A stretch of 64,000 nt of DNA, from the NCBI RefSeq assembly GCF_017939745.1, contig NZ_JAGKQQ010000001.1:6014001-6078000 (forward strand), written 5' to 3'. The DNA is from Gemmata palustris. GTDB lineage: Bacteria > Planctomycetota > Planctomycetia > Gemmatales > Gemmataceae. This document shows positions 51,717-60,936 of the stretch, one piece after another; within the stretch, counting starts at the first letter, position 1; each line of letters starts with the position of its first letter. The notes under the pieces are model-generated. The model saw only the letters and a program-made list of their open reading frames with translations, did no database searches and was not told the origin of the DNA. A program made the position numbers and the translations under genes.

Positions 51717-52295
51717 ATGCTCCTCCTGATCGACAACTACGACTCGTTCACTTACAACCTCGTGCAGCGGTTCGGGGAGATCGACTCCGCGCTGAACATG
51801 AGGGTCGTGCGAAACGACCAGATCACGCTCGACGAGATCGCGGGGCTCGCGCCCACGCACATCGTCATTTCCCCCGGCCCGTGTACGCCGAAGGAAGCCG
51901 GGATCTCCAACGCCGTGCTGGAGCGGTTCGCGCCCACGGTACCGGTGTTCGGCGTGTGCCTGGGCCACCAGTGCATCGGCCACACGTTCGGCGGCGAGGT
52001 GATCCGCAACAGCCGCATCATGCACGGGAAGGTGTCGCCCATTCACCATGACGGTAAGGGGCTGTTCGCGGGGATGAGTAACCCGTTCGATGCGACCCGG
52101 TATCACTCGCTGGTCATCAAGAAAGAGACGTGGGCGAACCCGGACTTTGAAGTGTCGGCCTGGACCGCCGAAGGCGAGATCATGGGCGTGCGCCACAAAA
52201 CATGGCCGCTCCACGGCGTTCAGTTCCACCCGGAGAGCTTCCTCACGGTCGAGGGGCCGACCATCCTACGGAACTTCTTGGCCCTTCGCGGCTAG
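51717..52295 (+). CDS. pabA: Glutamine amidotransferase subunit (anthranilate / aminodeoxychorismate synthase component II)
   Basis: 192 residues, a class I glutaminase. The nucleophile is Cys81 in FGVCLGHQ; the His-Glu partners are in VQFHPESFLT; ISPGPCTPKEAG is the oxyanion-region motif. It supplies ammonia to TrpE or PabB. PabA and TrpG cannot be separated by sequence alone and one protein often serves both. No trpE or pabB is nearby. Last of the five-gene run starting at 49620. Confidence 0.9.
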   Translation: MLLLIDNYDSFTYNLVQRFGEIDSALNMRVVRNDQITLDEIAGLAPTHIVISPGPCTPKEAGISNAVLERFAPTVPVFGVCLGHQCIGHTFGGEVIRNSRIMHGKVSPIHHDGKGLFAGMSNPFDATRYHSLVIKKETWANPDFEVSAWTAEGEIMGVRHKTWPLHGVQFHPESFLTVEGPTILRNFLALRG

Positions 52296-52345
52296 CGTCG
52301 GGTTCCTCCTCATTACGCCGCCGAGTGTCGTAACGAGAAGACCGA

Positions 52346-53440
52346 TCACCCCAGTTCCTGATACACCCGCGCGTGTTGCTCCGCAAAGCGAGCCACACCG
52401 AACCGTTCCGCCGCGCGGGTTCGGCCGGCTGCGCCCATGCGTGCGGCCGCGTCCGGGTCCGCGAGTAGCGCCTGCGATTTGGCGGCCAGCGCGGGGCGGT
52501 CCCCGTGCGGCACGACGAAACCGGTCACGCCGTCCTCAATGATTTCACTCAGTTCCGGCGTGTTGTACGCAACCACCGGCTTGCCCGCGGCCATCGCCCG
52601 CAGTGCCAGGTGCTCGCCGCCGCGCTCACACGTCACCCACACCTGATCCGCCAGAAGCGTCGCGGCGGCGAGATCGGGCCGGGCGCCGCTAAAGCGGACA
52701 CGGAAGTCGTCGAACGCGAGCGCCCGCCCCAACCCCTCCACCGCCGCCCGGTCGCGCCCGTCGCCGGTGAGCACCAGTTGGAGCGCGGGCGAACTGTACC
52801 GGATCATGTCGAACACACCGACCGCGTCCTTCGTGCCGTGTGCGGCGTCCAGGCGCCCTCCGGCGAAGATCAGTTGCGCATCTTTGGGGGCACCCACGTC
52901 CGAGCAGAATTGGACACGATCGGGGGGTTCCTCGATCAGCGCTACGGCGGGTGCGATTCGCGTGAGGCGGTCGCTGGCCACTCCGATCCGCCGGTACCGT
53001 TCGCCCTGCGCCCAGCCGGTCGCAATCACGCGGTCCGCGCGCCGGACCTGGCGCGCGGTGAGCCACCCGCTCACCCCGCCGCCGGGGGGCACCGCGCCGG
53101 TGGCCACGAGTCGAGGGGCGGTCCCCTCGTCGTAGCCCGCCAAGCACAGGCGCGCGACCCGAACCGCGTCGGGTCCGAACGTGTGAAAGATCGTTGCGCC
53201 GCAACCCTGAACGGCGCGCCGGAGCCGGCGCATTCCGCTGAGGTCGAGCGCGGTGCGCACCGGTAGCGCGGCGACCGCGACGCCCGAGGCCCGCAGCGCA
53301 TCGGCAGCGGCCCCGGTCGCGGGACCGAGCGCCCCGACCGTGACCTCGAACCGGTCGCGCGGCAGCGCGCGAGCCAACAGCGCGAGTTGCCCCGCCGCGT
53401 CACTATCACCGAGATCGGACGCCAAGAAAAAGAGCTTCAC
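52346..53440 (-). CDS. GT4-type glycosyltransferase
   Basis: 364 residues from GTG 53440. Two Rossmann-type halves: the N-terminal one with LFFLASDLGDSDAAGQL and IFHTFGPDAVRVARL, the C-terminal one with LIFAGGRLDAAHGTKDAVGV, LVLTGDGRDRAAVEGL and the GT4 hallmark EHLALRAMAAGKPVVAYNTPELSEII (the glutamate of the EX7E block is altered, with AL in place). It would transfer a sugar from a nucleotide donor; acceptor unknown. The frame is open to 53488, but the family start is at KLFFLA; no clear ribosome-binding site was seen. Transcribed after hpt on the same strand. Confidence 0.82.
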   Translation of the reverse strand: MKLFFLASDLGDSDAAGQLALLARALPRDRFEVTVGALGPATGAAADALRASGVAVAALPVRTALDLSGMRRLRRAVQGCGATIFHTFGPDAVRVARLCLAGYDEGTAPRLVATGAVPPGGGVSGWLTARQVRRADRVIATGWAQGERYRRIGVASDRLTRIAPAVALIEEPPDRVQFCSDVGAPKDAQLIFAGGRLDAAHGTKDAVGVFDMIRYSSPALQLVLTGDGRDRAAVEGLGRALAFDDFRVRFSGARPDLAAATLLADQVWVTCERGGEHLALRAMAAGKPVVAYNTPELSEIIEDGVTGFVVPHGDRPALAAKSQALLADPDAAARMGAAGRTRAAERFGVARFAEQHARVYQELG

Positions 53441-53526
53441 AAGTATCGACTTGGGTTCCCGGAAACGATACGGATATGGGCGAAACACACTCTAATCGCG
53501 AACCTCGAAACGCGGAATACGAAACC

Positions 53527-54042
53527 CTATTCGCCGCCCAGGAGCACCCCGACGAACGGGAGGTGCCGGTACTCGTCGTTGAAGTCCAGCCCGTAGCCGA
53601 CGACGAACTTGTCCGGGATCGTGAACCCGACGAAGTCGGGCTCGAACGGCACCTCCTGGCGCCCGATCTTGCGCAGCAGCACGCCCACTTTCACCGACGC
53701 CGCGCCGCGGTCGATCAGGTGCGCGACCACGCGCGTGAGTGTCTTCCCCGTATCGAGGATGTCGTCCAGGAGCAGGATGTGCTTGCCCGCGATGTCGGGC
53801 AAGAGTTCGTCGCGGATCTCCAGGAGCCCCGGAACGAGCGTCTCCCCGCGGTAGCTCGACGCAGTAATGAACGCGACCCGCAGAGGCAAGTTAATGCGCC
53901 GGATCAGGTCGGCCGTGAACATGAGGCAGCCGGTCAGAATGCCCACTACTGTGACCGGCTTACCGTCGTAGGTGCGAGCGATCTCGGTGGCCAATTCCTC
54001 CACGCGCGCGTGAATCCGGTCGGCGGTGATTAGCACTTCCAT
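53527..54042 (-). CDS. hpt: Hypoxanthine phosphoribosyltransferase
   Basis: 171 residues. The PRPP-binding loop ILLLDDILDTGKTLT is complete, preceded by the flexible-loop region (TASSYRGETL) and followed by the purine-contact segment VPFEPDFVGFTIPDKFVVGYGLD. It salvages hypoxanthine (and probably guanine) to the nucleotide. 86 bp separate its stop from the glycosyltransferase start; the H1-like gene lies 81 bp upstream on the same strand. Confidence 0.93.
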   Translation of the reverse strand: MEVLITADRIHARVEELATEIARTYDGKPVTVVGILTGCLMFTADLIRRINLPLRVAFITASSYRGETLVPGLLEIRDELLPDIAGKHILLLDDILDTGKTLTRVVAHLIDRGAASVKVGVLLRKIGRQEVPFEPDFVGFTIPDKFVVGYGLDFNDEYRHLPFVGVLLGGE

Positions 54043-54123
54043 TGGGTAGCTCCGACGGGGATGCCACTAGTGTGGAAGTTAACGGGCCGCGTTTCAAGTT
54101 CGGCCCGTTCAAACGACGGACCG

Positions 54124-54615
54124 CTACTTCTTCTTGGGGGCTGCTTTCTTCGCGACCGGCTTCTTGGCGACTGGCTTCTTCGCAACGGGCTTCTTGGCCG
54201 CGACAGCTTTCGCGACCGGCTTGGCCGCGGGCTTCTTCGCCGCGGGTTTCTTCGCAACCGGCTTCTTGGCCGAAACAGCTTTCGCGACTGCGGCTTTTGC
54301 GGCCGGCTTCTTGGCCGGCGCGCTCTTGGCCGCGGGCTTCTTGGCCGCGACAGCTTTCGCGGCCGGCTTCTTCGCAACAACCTTTTTGACGGCCTTGACT
54401 GCTTTCTTCACCGCGGGCGCGGACTTGCCCTTCGCCGCGTCCTTGCCGAGAATCGCTCCGCCGACCCCGCCCACGGCCGCGCCCACGGCCGCACCCAGCG
54501 GGCCGAGGATTGACCCCACCGCGGCCCCGGCCATCGCGCCGCCGGCCGCGCCGCCGACCGTGCCCAGTGACTCGGTGTCCTTGTCGCTCGTGCCGTCTTG
54601 AGTGTCGTCTGCCAT
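54124..54615 (-). CDS. Histone-H1-like Lys/Ala/Pro-rich protein with glycine-zipper segment
   Basis: 163 residues. An acidic lead (MADDTQDGTSDKDTES) is followed by a Gly/Ala-rich hydrophobic stretch (~20-55, GAMAGAAVGSILGPLGAAVG) resembling a glycine zipper. The last ~100 residues are repeats of AAKKPVAKK type, as in the C-terminal tail of histone H1 and of bacterial H1-like proteins. The tail should bind DNA; the zipper segment could mediate assembly or membrane contact. ATG 54615 is chosen because it gives the acidic start and follows GAGAGACCAA; the frame extends to 54666. Divergent from the exonuclease gene. Confidence 0.78.
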   Translation of the reverse strand: MADDTQDGTSDKDTESLGTVGGAAGGAMAGAAVGSILGPLGAAVGAAVGGVGGAILGKDAAKGKSAPAVKKAVKAVKKVVAKKPAAKAVAAKKPAAKSAPAKKPAAKAAVAKAVSAKKPVAKKPAAKKPAAKPVAKAVAAKKPVAKKPVAKKPVAKKAAPKKK

Positions 54616-54772
54616 TTGGTCTCTCCGCGTTCGAGTTTGTGACACAAGTGCGTTCGCAATGCACATGCCGCGCCAGAAGGTGCGGCACGGTTGCTACACT
54701 GACCATACGATATCACACGCTCTCGCGCTGCGAGGGCGCCGGCACCGTAAATCATTCGGAACGGGACGCGCA

Positions 54773-55336
54773 ATGGCCAAACGACTCGACCACGTCCTCG
54801 TCATCGACATCGAATCGACGTGCTGGGACGGCGGAACCCCACCGCGGGGCGAGATGAACGACATCATCGAGATCGGCTTGACCCCGCTCGAACTGAGTAG
54901 CGGTCGGCGCCTGGAGAAGCGGAGCATCCTCGTGCGCCCGGAGCGCTCGAAGGTGAGCCCGTTCTGCACACAGCTCACCACGCTCACTCAGGAGCAGGTG
55001 GATACCGGCATCCTGTTCAAGGATGCGTGCAAGATTCTGGAAACCGAATACTTGTCGCAGGAGCGGCTGTGGGCGAGCTTCGGCGACTACGACCGCCGGC
55101 AGTTCGACAAGCAGTGCCGCGACGAGGGCGTGCGCTACCCGTTCGGCCCCAGCCACCTGAACGTGAAGACGCTCTGCTCCGTTGCCAAAGGGCTACCCAC
55201 GGAGATCGGCCTTCCCCAAGCCCTGGCACTCTATGGTTTGAAGCTCGAAGGGACGCACCACCGCGGCCACGACGATGCATGGAACATCGCCGCGCTTTTC
55301 GCCGAATTCTTGAAACGAATGCGGAACCAAGCGTAA
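54773..55336 (+). CDS. DEDDh 3'-5' exonuclease (ERI1/KapD-like)
   Basis: 187 residues. The four acidic positions of DnaQ-fold exonucleases are present: Asp12 and Glu14 (LVIDIESTCWDGG), the middle Asp in WASFGDYDRRQFDKQC, and the His/Asp in THHRGHDDAWNIA. IDIESTCWDG is particularly like the ERI1 / KapD (histone mRNA 3' exonuclease-like) subfamily, so the target may be structured RNA rather than DNA. ATG 54773 has GGAACGGGA upstream. It converges on the DUF1501 gene with 80 bp between. Confidence 0.87.
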   Translation: MAKRLDHVLVIDIESTCWDGGTPPRGEMNDIIEIGLTPLELSSGRRLEKRSILVRPERSKVSPFCTQLTTLTQEQVDTGILFKDACKILETEYLSQERLWASFGDYDRRQFDKQCRDEGVRYPFGPSHLNVKTLCSVAKGLPTEIGLPQALALYGLKLEGTHHRGHDDAWNIAALFAEFLKRMRNQA

Positions 55337-55416
55337 TCGGTGTTGGGTACGAGTCAGCGGTGCGCGACAGATTTCCCACCAGTCGCGACCCGACCGACTT
55401 CGGAATGCGAACCGGC

Positions 55417-56832
55417 TCAGGCGATCGCGTCCTTGATGACGTGCCCGAAGACGTCGGTGAGGCGGAAGTCGCGGCCCGCGTGCCGGTACGTCAGCTTCTC
55501 GTGGTCGAATCCGAGTTGGTTGAGAATCGTAGCTTGCACGTCGTGGACGTGAACCCCGCCTTCTGCGGGGTGGAATCCCAGTTCGTCCGTCTTGCCGAGC
55601 GTGACGCCCGGCTTGGTCCCGCCGCCCGCCATCCAGATCGTGAACGCCTGCGGGTGGTGGTCGCGCCCCAAACTGCGCCCGAGCACCGGGTTCGATTCCA
55701 CCATCGGCGTGCGCCCGAACTCGCCGCCCCAAACGACCAGCGTGCTGTCGAGCAGCCCCTTGCGCTTCAGATCGGCGACGAGCGCCGCAGACGCCTGATC
55801 GGTCGCTTTGCAGTTTCCGCGCAAATTCCCGACCACATCCGAGTGCGCGTCCCAGCCCTCGTGGTAGATGGTGATGAACCGCACCCCGCGTTCCACCATT
55901 CGGCGCGCGAGTAGACACGCGCGGGCGAAGCTCGGCTTGTCCGGGTCGGCGCCGTAGAGATCGAGTATCTTCTTCGGCTCCTTCCGTAAGTCGGTGAGTT
56001 CGGGTGCGGCCGTCTGGAGCCGGCCCGCCATTTCATAAGCCGCGGTACGAGTTGCGATCTCGGGATCGCCCACCGCGCCGAGCCGCTTCTTGTTCATCTC
56101 GGCCACGAGGTCGAGCGTATCCTTTTGGAGTGCGGCATCGACCCCGGCCGGCGACGACACGTTCAGGATCGGGTCACCCTGGTTGCGGAACCGCGTGCCG
56201 GTGTAAATGGTCGGGAGGAACCCACTACTCCAGTTGGCCGCGCCCCCACTGATCCCACCCCCGGTGGACATCACCACGAACGCGGGCAGCTCCTTCGTCG
56301 CGCAGCCGAGTGCGTACACCGCCCACGACCCGATGCTCGGCCGGCCCGGTTGCGAGAACCCGGTGTTGAAGAAGATCTGCGCCGGGGCGTGGTTGAACTG
56401 GTCCGTGTGAACAGCCTTCAGGAAGCACACGTCATCGACCGTCTTCGCGAGGTGCGGTAACATCTCGGACAGTTCCGCGCCGCACTTGCCGTGCTTGGCG
56501 AACTTGAATTGCGGGCCAAGGACCGCGGCGTCCGGGCGAATGAATGCGTACCGCTGCCCCTTAATCACTTCCGGCGGGAGCGGCTTGCCTTCGAGCTTGG
56601 CCAGCGCGGGCTTGTAGTCGAACAGGTCGAGTTGGCTGGGCGCCCCGGTCATGAACAGGTGGATGACCGCCTTCGCCTTGCCCGGGAAGTGCGGCTCTTT
56701 CGGCGCGAGGGGCTCGGGGGCGCGTGGCGCATCGGCCCCGCGAGCGCTGCCCACGAGCAGCGACGCGAGTGCGGCCTTACCGAGCCCGTAGCCGCAGTCG
56801 CGGAAGAAGTGCCGACGGGTGATCTCGATCAC
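55417..56832 (-). CDS. DUF1501 protein (sulfatase/arylsulfatase-like exported enzyme)
   Basis: 471 residues. The N-terminus ITRRHFFRDCGYGLGKAAL followed by a hydrophobic stretch is a twin-arginine export signal. The body carries the DUF1501 landmarks: AVIHLFMTGAPSQLDLFDYK, LPHLAKTVDDVCFLKAVHTD, VVWGGEFGRTPM, GRDHHPQAFTIWMAGGG and GLTFG-like metal positions (MAGGGTKPGVTLGKTDELGF). It is structurally related to alkaline phosphatase/sulfatase enzymes; activity unknown. Starts 3 bp after the stop of the upstream DUF1549/DUF1553 gene, the usual planctomycete pair, so the two form an operon. Confidence 0.92.
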   Translation of the reverse strand: MIEITRRHFFRDCGYGLGKAALASLLVGSARGADAPRAPEPLAPKEPHFPGKAKAVIHLFMTGAPSQLDLFDYKPALAKLEGKPLPPEVIKGQRYAFIRPDAAVLGPQFKFAKHGKCGAELSEMLPHLAKTVDDVCFLKAVHTDQFNHAPAQIFFNTGFSQPGRPSIGSWAVYALGCATKELPAFVVMSTGGGISGGAANWSSGFLPTIYTGTRFRNQGDPILNVSSPAGVDAALQKDTLDLVAEMNKKRLGAVGDPEIATRTAAYEMAGRLQTAAPELTDLRKEPKKILDLYGADPDKPSFARACLLARRMVERGVRFITIYHEGWDAHSDVVGNLRGNCKATDQASAALVADLKRKGLLDSTLVVWGGEFGRTPMVESNPVLGRSLGRDHHPQAFTIWMAGGGTKPGVTLGKTDELGFHPAEGGVHVHDVQATILNQLGFDHEKLTYRHAGRDFRLTDVFGHVIKDAIA

Positions 56833-56835
56833 GAC

Positions 56836-59800
56836 TCACTCCCGGGTTACGAATTCGTCGAAGTTCAGGACCGCGCGGGCCGTAGCGGTCCAGACCGCAC
56901 GAGCAACGGCGTCCTGCGAGGTTCCGGCGACCGTCGCCGCGCGCTTCGGATCGTCCGCGAACCGCGCGTACTGCGTCTCGTAGAACTTGGTCAACAGCGA
57001 CAACTCTTCGGCGGTCGGCGGGCGCACGAGGCACAGCCGCACGAGGTACTTCACCCGGTCGGCCGTCGAACCGTCGTGCGTGGCTGTGCGCCGGCCGAGC
57101 GACTGCGCCACTTCGAGCAGCACCGCATCGTTCAGCATCGTGAGCGCTTGCAGCGCGGTGTTCGATACTTCGCGCCGGGCGGTGCAGGCTTCGCCACTGG
57201 GGGCGTCGAACGTGTTGGACATCGCATACGGGGCGGTGCGCTTGGTGAACGTGTACAGCCCGCGCCGGTACCGGTCCTCGCCCTCACTCACCTTCCAGGA
57301 GAGTTGGCCGTAAGTTCCCTCGGTCGTTACGCCCGGCGGTTGCGGCGGGAACACGCTCGGCCCGTACATTTTCGTCGAGAGCAACCCGGCAGCCGTCAGA
57401 GCCGAATCGCGGATCTGCTCGGCTTCGAGGCGCACCCGCGGACCGCGAGCCAAGAGCTTGTTCTCCGAGTCTTTCGCCAGCAGTTCGGGCGTCACCTCGG
57501 ACACTTGCCGGTAGGTCGCGGACGTGACAATCAGTCGGTGCAGTTTTTTCACGCTCCACCCGTTCTCGCGGAACTCCAGAGCGAGCCAGTCGAGCAGTTC
57601 CGGGTTCGTCGGGACTTCGCCCTGGTAGCCGAAGTCATCAAGTGTGCGAACGAGCCCGCGACCGAAGAACGAGTGCCAGTGGCGGTTCACCGTGACTCGC
57701 GCGGTGAGCGGGTTCTCCGGCGCCACGAGCCACTTCGCGAACGTGAGCCGGTTCACTTCCGCGCCCTTCGGCAACGGCGGCAGTACCGCGGGAACGCCGG
57801 GCCGCACTTCCTCCTTCGGCTCCAGGAATTCGCCGCGATGGTGGCGGAACGTCGGGCGCGGGTGGTCGGCGGGGCGCTCGCGCATCACGAGCGTCGTTGG
57901 GGGCACTGGAAGTTGCTTGCGAAGTGCGTCGACCTCGTCGCGTGCGGACTTTAGTTCCGGCGCGATCGTGAGCCAGTGTCGGAACAGAATCGCTCGTTCC
58001 GCACGGGTGAGTGATTCCGCCGGGCGCGCGAAGAGTTCCTCCACCTCCGCGGGCAGGTCGCGTGCTGTTACCGCGCGACTATCGGTCGTTACCGCGAGGC
58101 GGAACCGGCCGAGGCTGGCCGCGTAGTGGCGCTCGAAGAGGAGTTCGAGTTGTGCGCCCTTCGTTGTGAGCGGTTGCGCGAGGTTGAACACCGCTGACGC
58201 AGCGCCCCCCGCGCGTCCGCTCCCGGCCCAGCCGGTAAACGGGTGCCCGTCCAGCGCCATCTTCGCGCCCAGGTTCGCGCGCACGTGCGACTCGGAGCCA
58301 CCCGCAATCGCCACCGGCTTTCCGTTCGCGGTGAGCGTGAATTCGCTCAGAAGGAAGTCGCCCTTCGGCCCCTCGTAGTACGCGCGGCCGGGACCGGACC
58401 CGGGTAGGCGGTCGTCGGGTAGCGCTTCGATCCGGATCGCCGTGATTCCCGCGGGCAGATCGTTGAGAGCGAGCGTGTACAGGTCGCGTTTCTGAGCGTC
58501 GCCGCTCGCGAACACGGAGCCGTCCGCTTGCAGCGCGAGTTTCGTTGGTGCAGCTTCCATCTTCGTTGGCCGTACCGTCGTCCATTTCACCGCGTGTTTG
58601 CGCCCTGCGGACACCCACTCGTCGAACGCGGTCGCGAGCACTTCCGGGGCGACTTTCTTAACCCCATCCTCTTGTGCGGCACGGATCTTCGATTCGATTT
58701 CGGCCCGCTTCTTGGTCAATTCCGGCGTCGCCACCGGAAGCTCGGGTTCGTCCGCGTTGTTCAGGAGCGCGAAGAAGCGGAAGTATTCGGTGTGCGTGAT
58801 CGGATCGAACTTGTGCGTGTGGCACTGCGCGCAGCCGACGGTGAGCCCGAGCCACACGGTTCCCGTCACGCTCGTGCGATCGGTAACCGCGTGGTAGCGG
58901 AACTCCAGCGGGTCGATACCGCCCTCTTCGTTGAGCATCGTGTTGCGGTGAAACCCGGTCGCAATCTGTGACGTGAGGGAAGGAGGCGCGCCCTTTTCGC
59001 TTTTGAGCATGTCTCCTGCAAGTTGCTCGATCGTGAACTGATCGAACGGCATATCGTCGTTGAGCGCCCGAATGACCCAATCGCGGTAGGGCCAAATGGA
59101 GCGCCCGCGGTCCTTTTCGTAGCCGTTGGTGTCCGCGTAGCGGGCGAGGTCGAGCCACTTTCGCGCCCAGCGCTCACCGTACCGCAGGGACTTCAGCAGC
59201 GCATCAACCACCTTCTCGTAAGCGTTCGGTGACTGATCCTTGACGAATGAGTCCACCTCTTCTGGTGTGGGCGGGATACCGATCAGGTCGAGGTACACCC
59301 GGCGAATGAGTGTGTACCGGTCGGCTTCCGGCGAAAGTGCCAGGCCCTCTTTTTGGAGACGAGTCACGACGAACGCATCAATGGGATTGCGGACGATTTC
59401 CTTCGCGTTCCGAATTTCGGGCACGGGCGGGCGCTTTGGCGGCACGAAGCTCCAGTGTGCCGCGTATGGTGAGCCGGCCGTGATCCACGCTTTGAGTGTC
59501 TGCTTCTCCTTTGCGGTGAGCACGACCTTCGTTGATGGAGGGGGCATCACCTCGCCCTCGTCGGTCGTTTCAATGCGCCGGAGGAATTCGCTATCGTTCG
59601 CTTTCCCGAGGATCTGTTCCGCGCCCTCGCGAGTATCGAGCCGGAGCTTGGCCTTGCGGCTCTTCTCGTCCGGGCCGTGGCACTTGAAGCACCGCGCCGC
59701 CAGAATCGGCCGCACGTCGCGGTTGAAATCCGGCTGCGCGGTGGCGATTTCAGGAGCGGGTTTCGCGGGCGGATCGGCACATACCATCGGCCCCGCGACC

Positions 59801-59847
59801 GCGCCGGCAAGCAAGACCAACCCGAACGCGGGCAAAAGGGTTTTCAT
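56836..59847 (-). CDS. PSCyt1-DUF1549-DUF1553 exported protein (PSD1 type)
   Basis: 1003 residues. Signal peptide MKTLLPAFGLVLLAGAVAG, then a PSCyt1 domain with heme site CFKCH (53-57; ARCFKCHGPDEKSRKAKLRLD). DUF1549 follows (IDAFVVTRLQKEGLALSPEA, RRVYLDLIGIPPTPEEV), then a lectin-like insert (~450-620) and C-terminal DUF1553 (LTFAKWLVAPENPLTARVTV, NRHWHSFFGRGLVRTLDDFG, ATYRQVSEVTPE). Such proteins are a hallmark of planctomycetes and are suspected to act in polysaccharide use with their DUF1501 partner. ATG 59847 starts the signal peptide; the frame is open to 59946. Confidence 0.93.
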   Translation of the reverse strand: MKTLLPAFGLVLLAGAVAGPMVCADPPAKPAPEIATAQPDFNRDVRPILAARCFKCHGPDEKSRKAKLRLDTREGAEQILGKANDSEFLRRIETTDEGEVMPPPSTKVVLTAKEKQTLKAWITAGSPYAAHWSFVPPKRPPVPEIRNAKEIVRNPIDAFVVTRLQKEGLALSPEADRYTLIRRVYLDLIGIPPTPEEVDSFVKDQSPNAYEKVVDALLKSLRYGERWARKWLDLARYADTNGYEKDRGRSIWPYRDWVIRALNDDMPFDQFTIEQLAGDMLKSEKGAPPSLTSQIATGFHRNTMLNEEGGIDPLEFRYHAVTDRTSVTGTVWLGLTVGCAQCHTHKFDPITHTEYFRFFALLNNADEPELPVATPELTKKRAEIESKIRAAQEDGVKKVAPEVLATAFDEWVSAGRKHAVKWTTVRPTKMEAAPTKLALQADGSVFASGDAQKRDLYTLALNDLPAGITAIRIEALPDDRLPGSGPGRAYYEGPKGDFLLSEFTLTANGKPVAIAGGSESHVRANLGAKMALDGHPFTGWAGSGRAGGAASAVFNLAQPLTTKGAQLELLFERHYAASLGRFRLAVTTDSRAVTARDLPAEVEELFARPAESLTRAERAILFRHWLTIAPELKSARDEVDALRKQLPVPPTTLVMRERPADHPRPTFRHHRGEFLEPKEEVRPGVPAVLPPLPKGAEVNRLTFAKWLVAPENPLTARVTVNRHWHSFFGRGLVRTLDDFGYQGEVPTNPELLDWLALEFRENGWSVKKLHRLIVTSATYRQVSEVTPELLAKDSENKLLARGPRVRLEAEQIRDSALTAAGLLSTKMYGPSVFPPQPPGVTTEGTYGQLSWKVSEGEDRYRRGLYTFTKRTAPYAMSNTFDAPSGEACTARREVSNTALQALTMLNDAVLLEVAQSLGRRTATHDGSTADRVKYLVRLCLVRPPTAEELSLLTKFYETQYARFADDPKRAATVAGTSQDAVARAVWTATARAVLNFDEFVTRE

Positions 59848-60132
59848 GGAATCGCCTCGTATCGCTGAACTACCCCGCTGTAACGCGCGTGCGGCTGTCT
59901 CTAGGTATCGTAGTCGCCAACAACCGGGAGGGGCGACCACGATCAACGCGGGAGCACGGACGTTCGGGATATCAATTGGCGGGTGGTGGAAGAAACTTGC
60001 TCGTTGGTAGGCAAGGGTATTGTGCCACTAATCGTGCCCGAACGGAACCCGAAAGTGCGCGGTTGTCGCAAAGTGCCCCTTTGCTGCACGCGCTAAATCA
60101 GTCATGCTGGGAACGGCTTCGAGGGCTAAACA

Positions 60133-60777
60133 ATGACTGAAATAGAGTGGTCGGCATGCGACGACCCGGAAATCATGTTGGGCTTGGTCCGCGGTCCTAA
60201 GCGTTATCGCAAACTCCTTCTCTTCGCTGTTGCGTGCCTGGAGCGCATGGCAGAAACAACTGGTATCTCCGATTCCCAACGTGCACGAATACTGAATTTA
60301 GCGGAATCGCGAGCTGACGGGGATTTTGTTGATCCAGAACCGCACATCACATCAGCCGTGATTTGGTCGATGCGAAGTAACCCAAGTGAGCAAATGTATT
60401 TGGAACTACTGGCGGAACCGCACCAACTCGACATCGGGCCAGTTGTCCAGCGCGCTGCAGAAGTGAGCGCGACCTCGCTATTCCGTCGTCGCCACCCGAC
60501 ATATCCGGCGGAGCGCGCGGCGCAGGCAGCGATCCTGCGCGAGATCGTTGGCAATCCCTTTCGCCCCGTCATCTTCGAACAAGAGTGGCGCACATCAGAT
60601 GTTCTCTCACTCGCGAAAGGCATTTATGAACTGAGCGCATTCGACCGGATGCCGATTCTCGCCGATGCGCTCCAAGACGCCGGGTGCGACAACTCCGACA
60701 TCCTCAACCACTGCCGTGGGGCCGGCCTACACGTGCGCGGGTGTTGGGTAGTAGACCATGTACTCGGGAAGGAGTAA
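60133..60777 (+). CDS. Gemmata-type protein of unknown function, paralogue 2
   Basis: 214 residues. Starts MTEIEWSACDDPEIML, as paralogue 1 at 26939 starts MTEEEWLSAKNPLDLL. The middle has diverged, but the C-terminal ~60 residues nearly coincide: GNPFRPVIFEQEWRTSDV, FDRMPILADALQDAGCDN and HVRGCWVVDHVLGKE. The shared Cys and His positions are kept. No signal, no membrane segment, function unknown. ATG 60133 gives an N-terminus alignable with the paralogue. It precedes dxr by 159 bp. Confidence 0.75.
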   Translation: MTEIEWSACDDPEIMLGLVRGPKRYRKLLLFAVACLERMAETTGISDSQRARILNLAESRADGDFVDPEPHITSAVIWSMRSNPSEQMYLELLAEPHQLDIGPVVQRAAEVSATSLFRRRHPTYPAERAAQAAILREIVGNPFRPVIFEQEWRTSDVLSLAKGIYELSAFDRMPILADALQDAGCDNSDILNHCRGAGLHVRGCWVVDHVLGKE

Positions 60778-60858
60778 CAGCGAACTTGGAGCGATTTCGT
60801 TCGCGCCGGGCCAAAAACGGACCTGCGGGTCGCACCGAATACTCCGCTCGCGCCCACC

Positions 60859-60888
60859 TTGCTGCTTTCTTCGGCTCGGTCGTACAAT
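60859..60888 (+). promoter_or_regulatory. Candidate promoter of dxr
   Basis: TTGCTG (60859-60864), 18-bp spacer, TACAAT (60883-60888), ~48 nt ahead of the start codon. Only the -10 box is a good match. Confidence 0.4.
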
Positions 60889-60936
60889 GCCCGGTATCAC
60901 TTGCGGGTTCCAACCCGCGGTCCACCGGTGCGCGCG

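Noticed and set aside
54134-54601. Ala/Thr/Phe-rich plus-strand frame over the H1-like gene
   Set aside because: Arises from the AAKKP-coding repeats read on the other strand; the minus frame has a proper start and biologically sensible composition.
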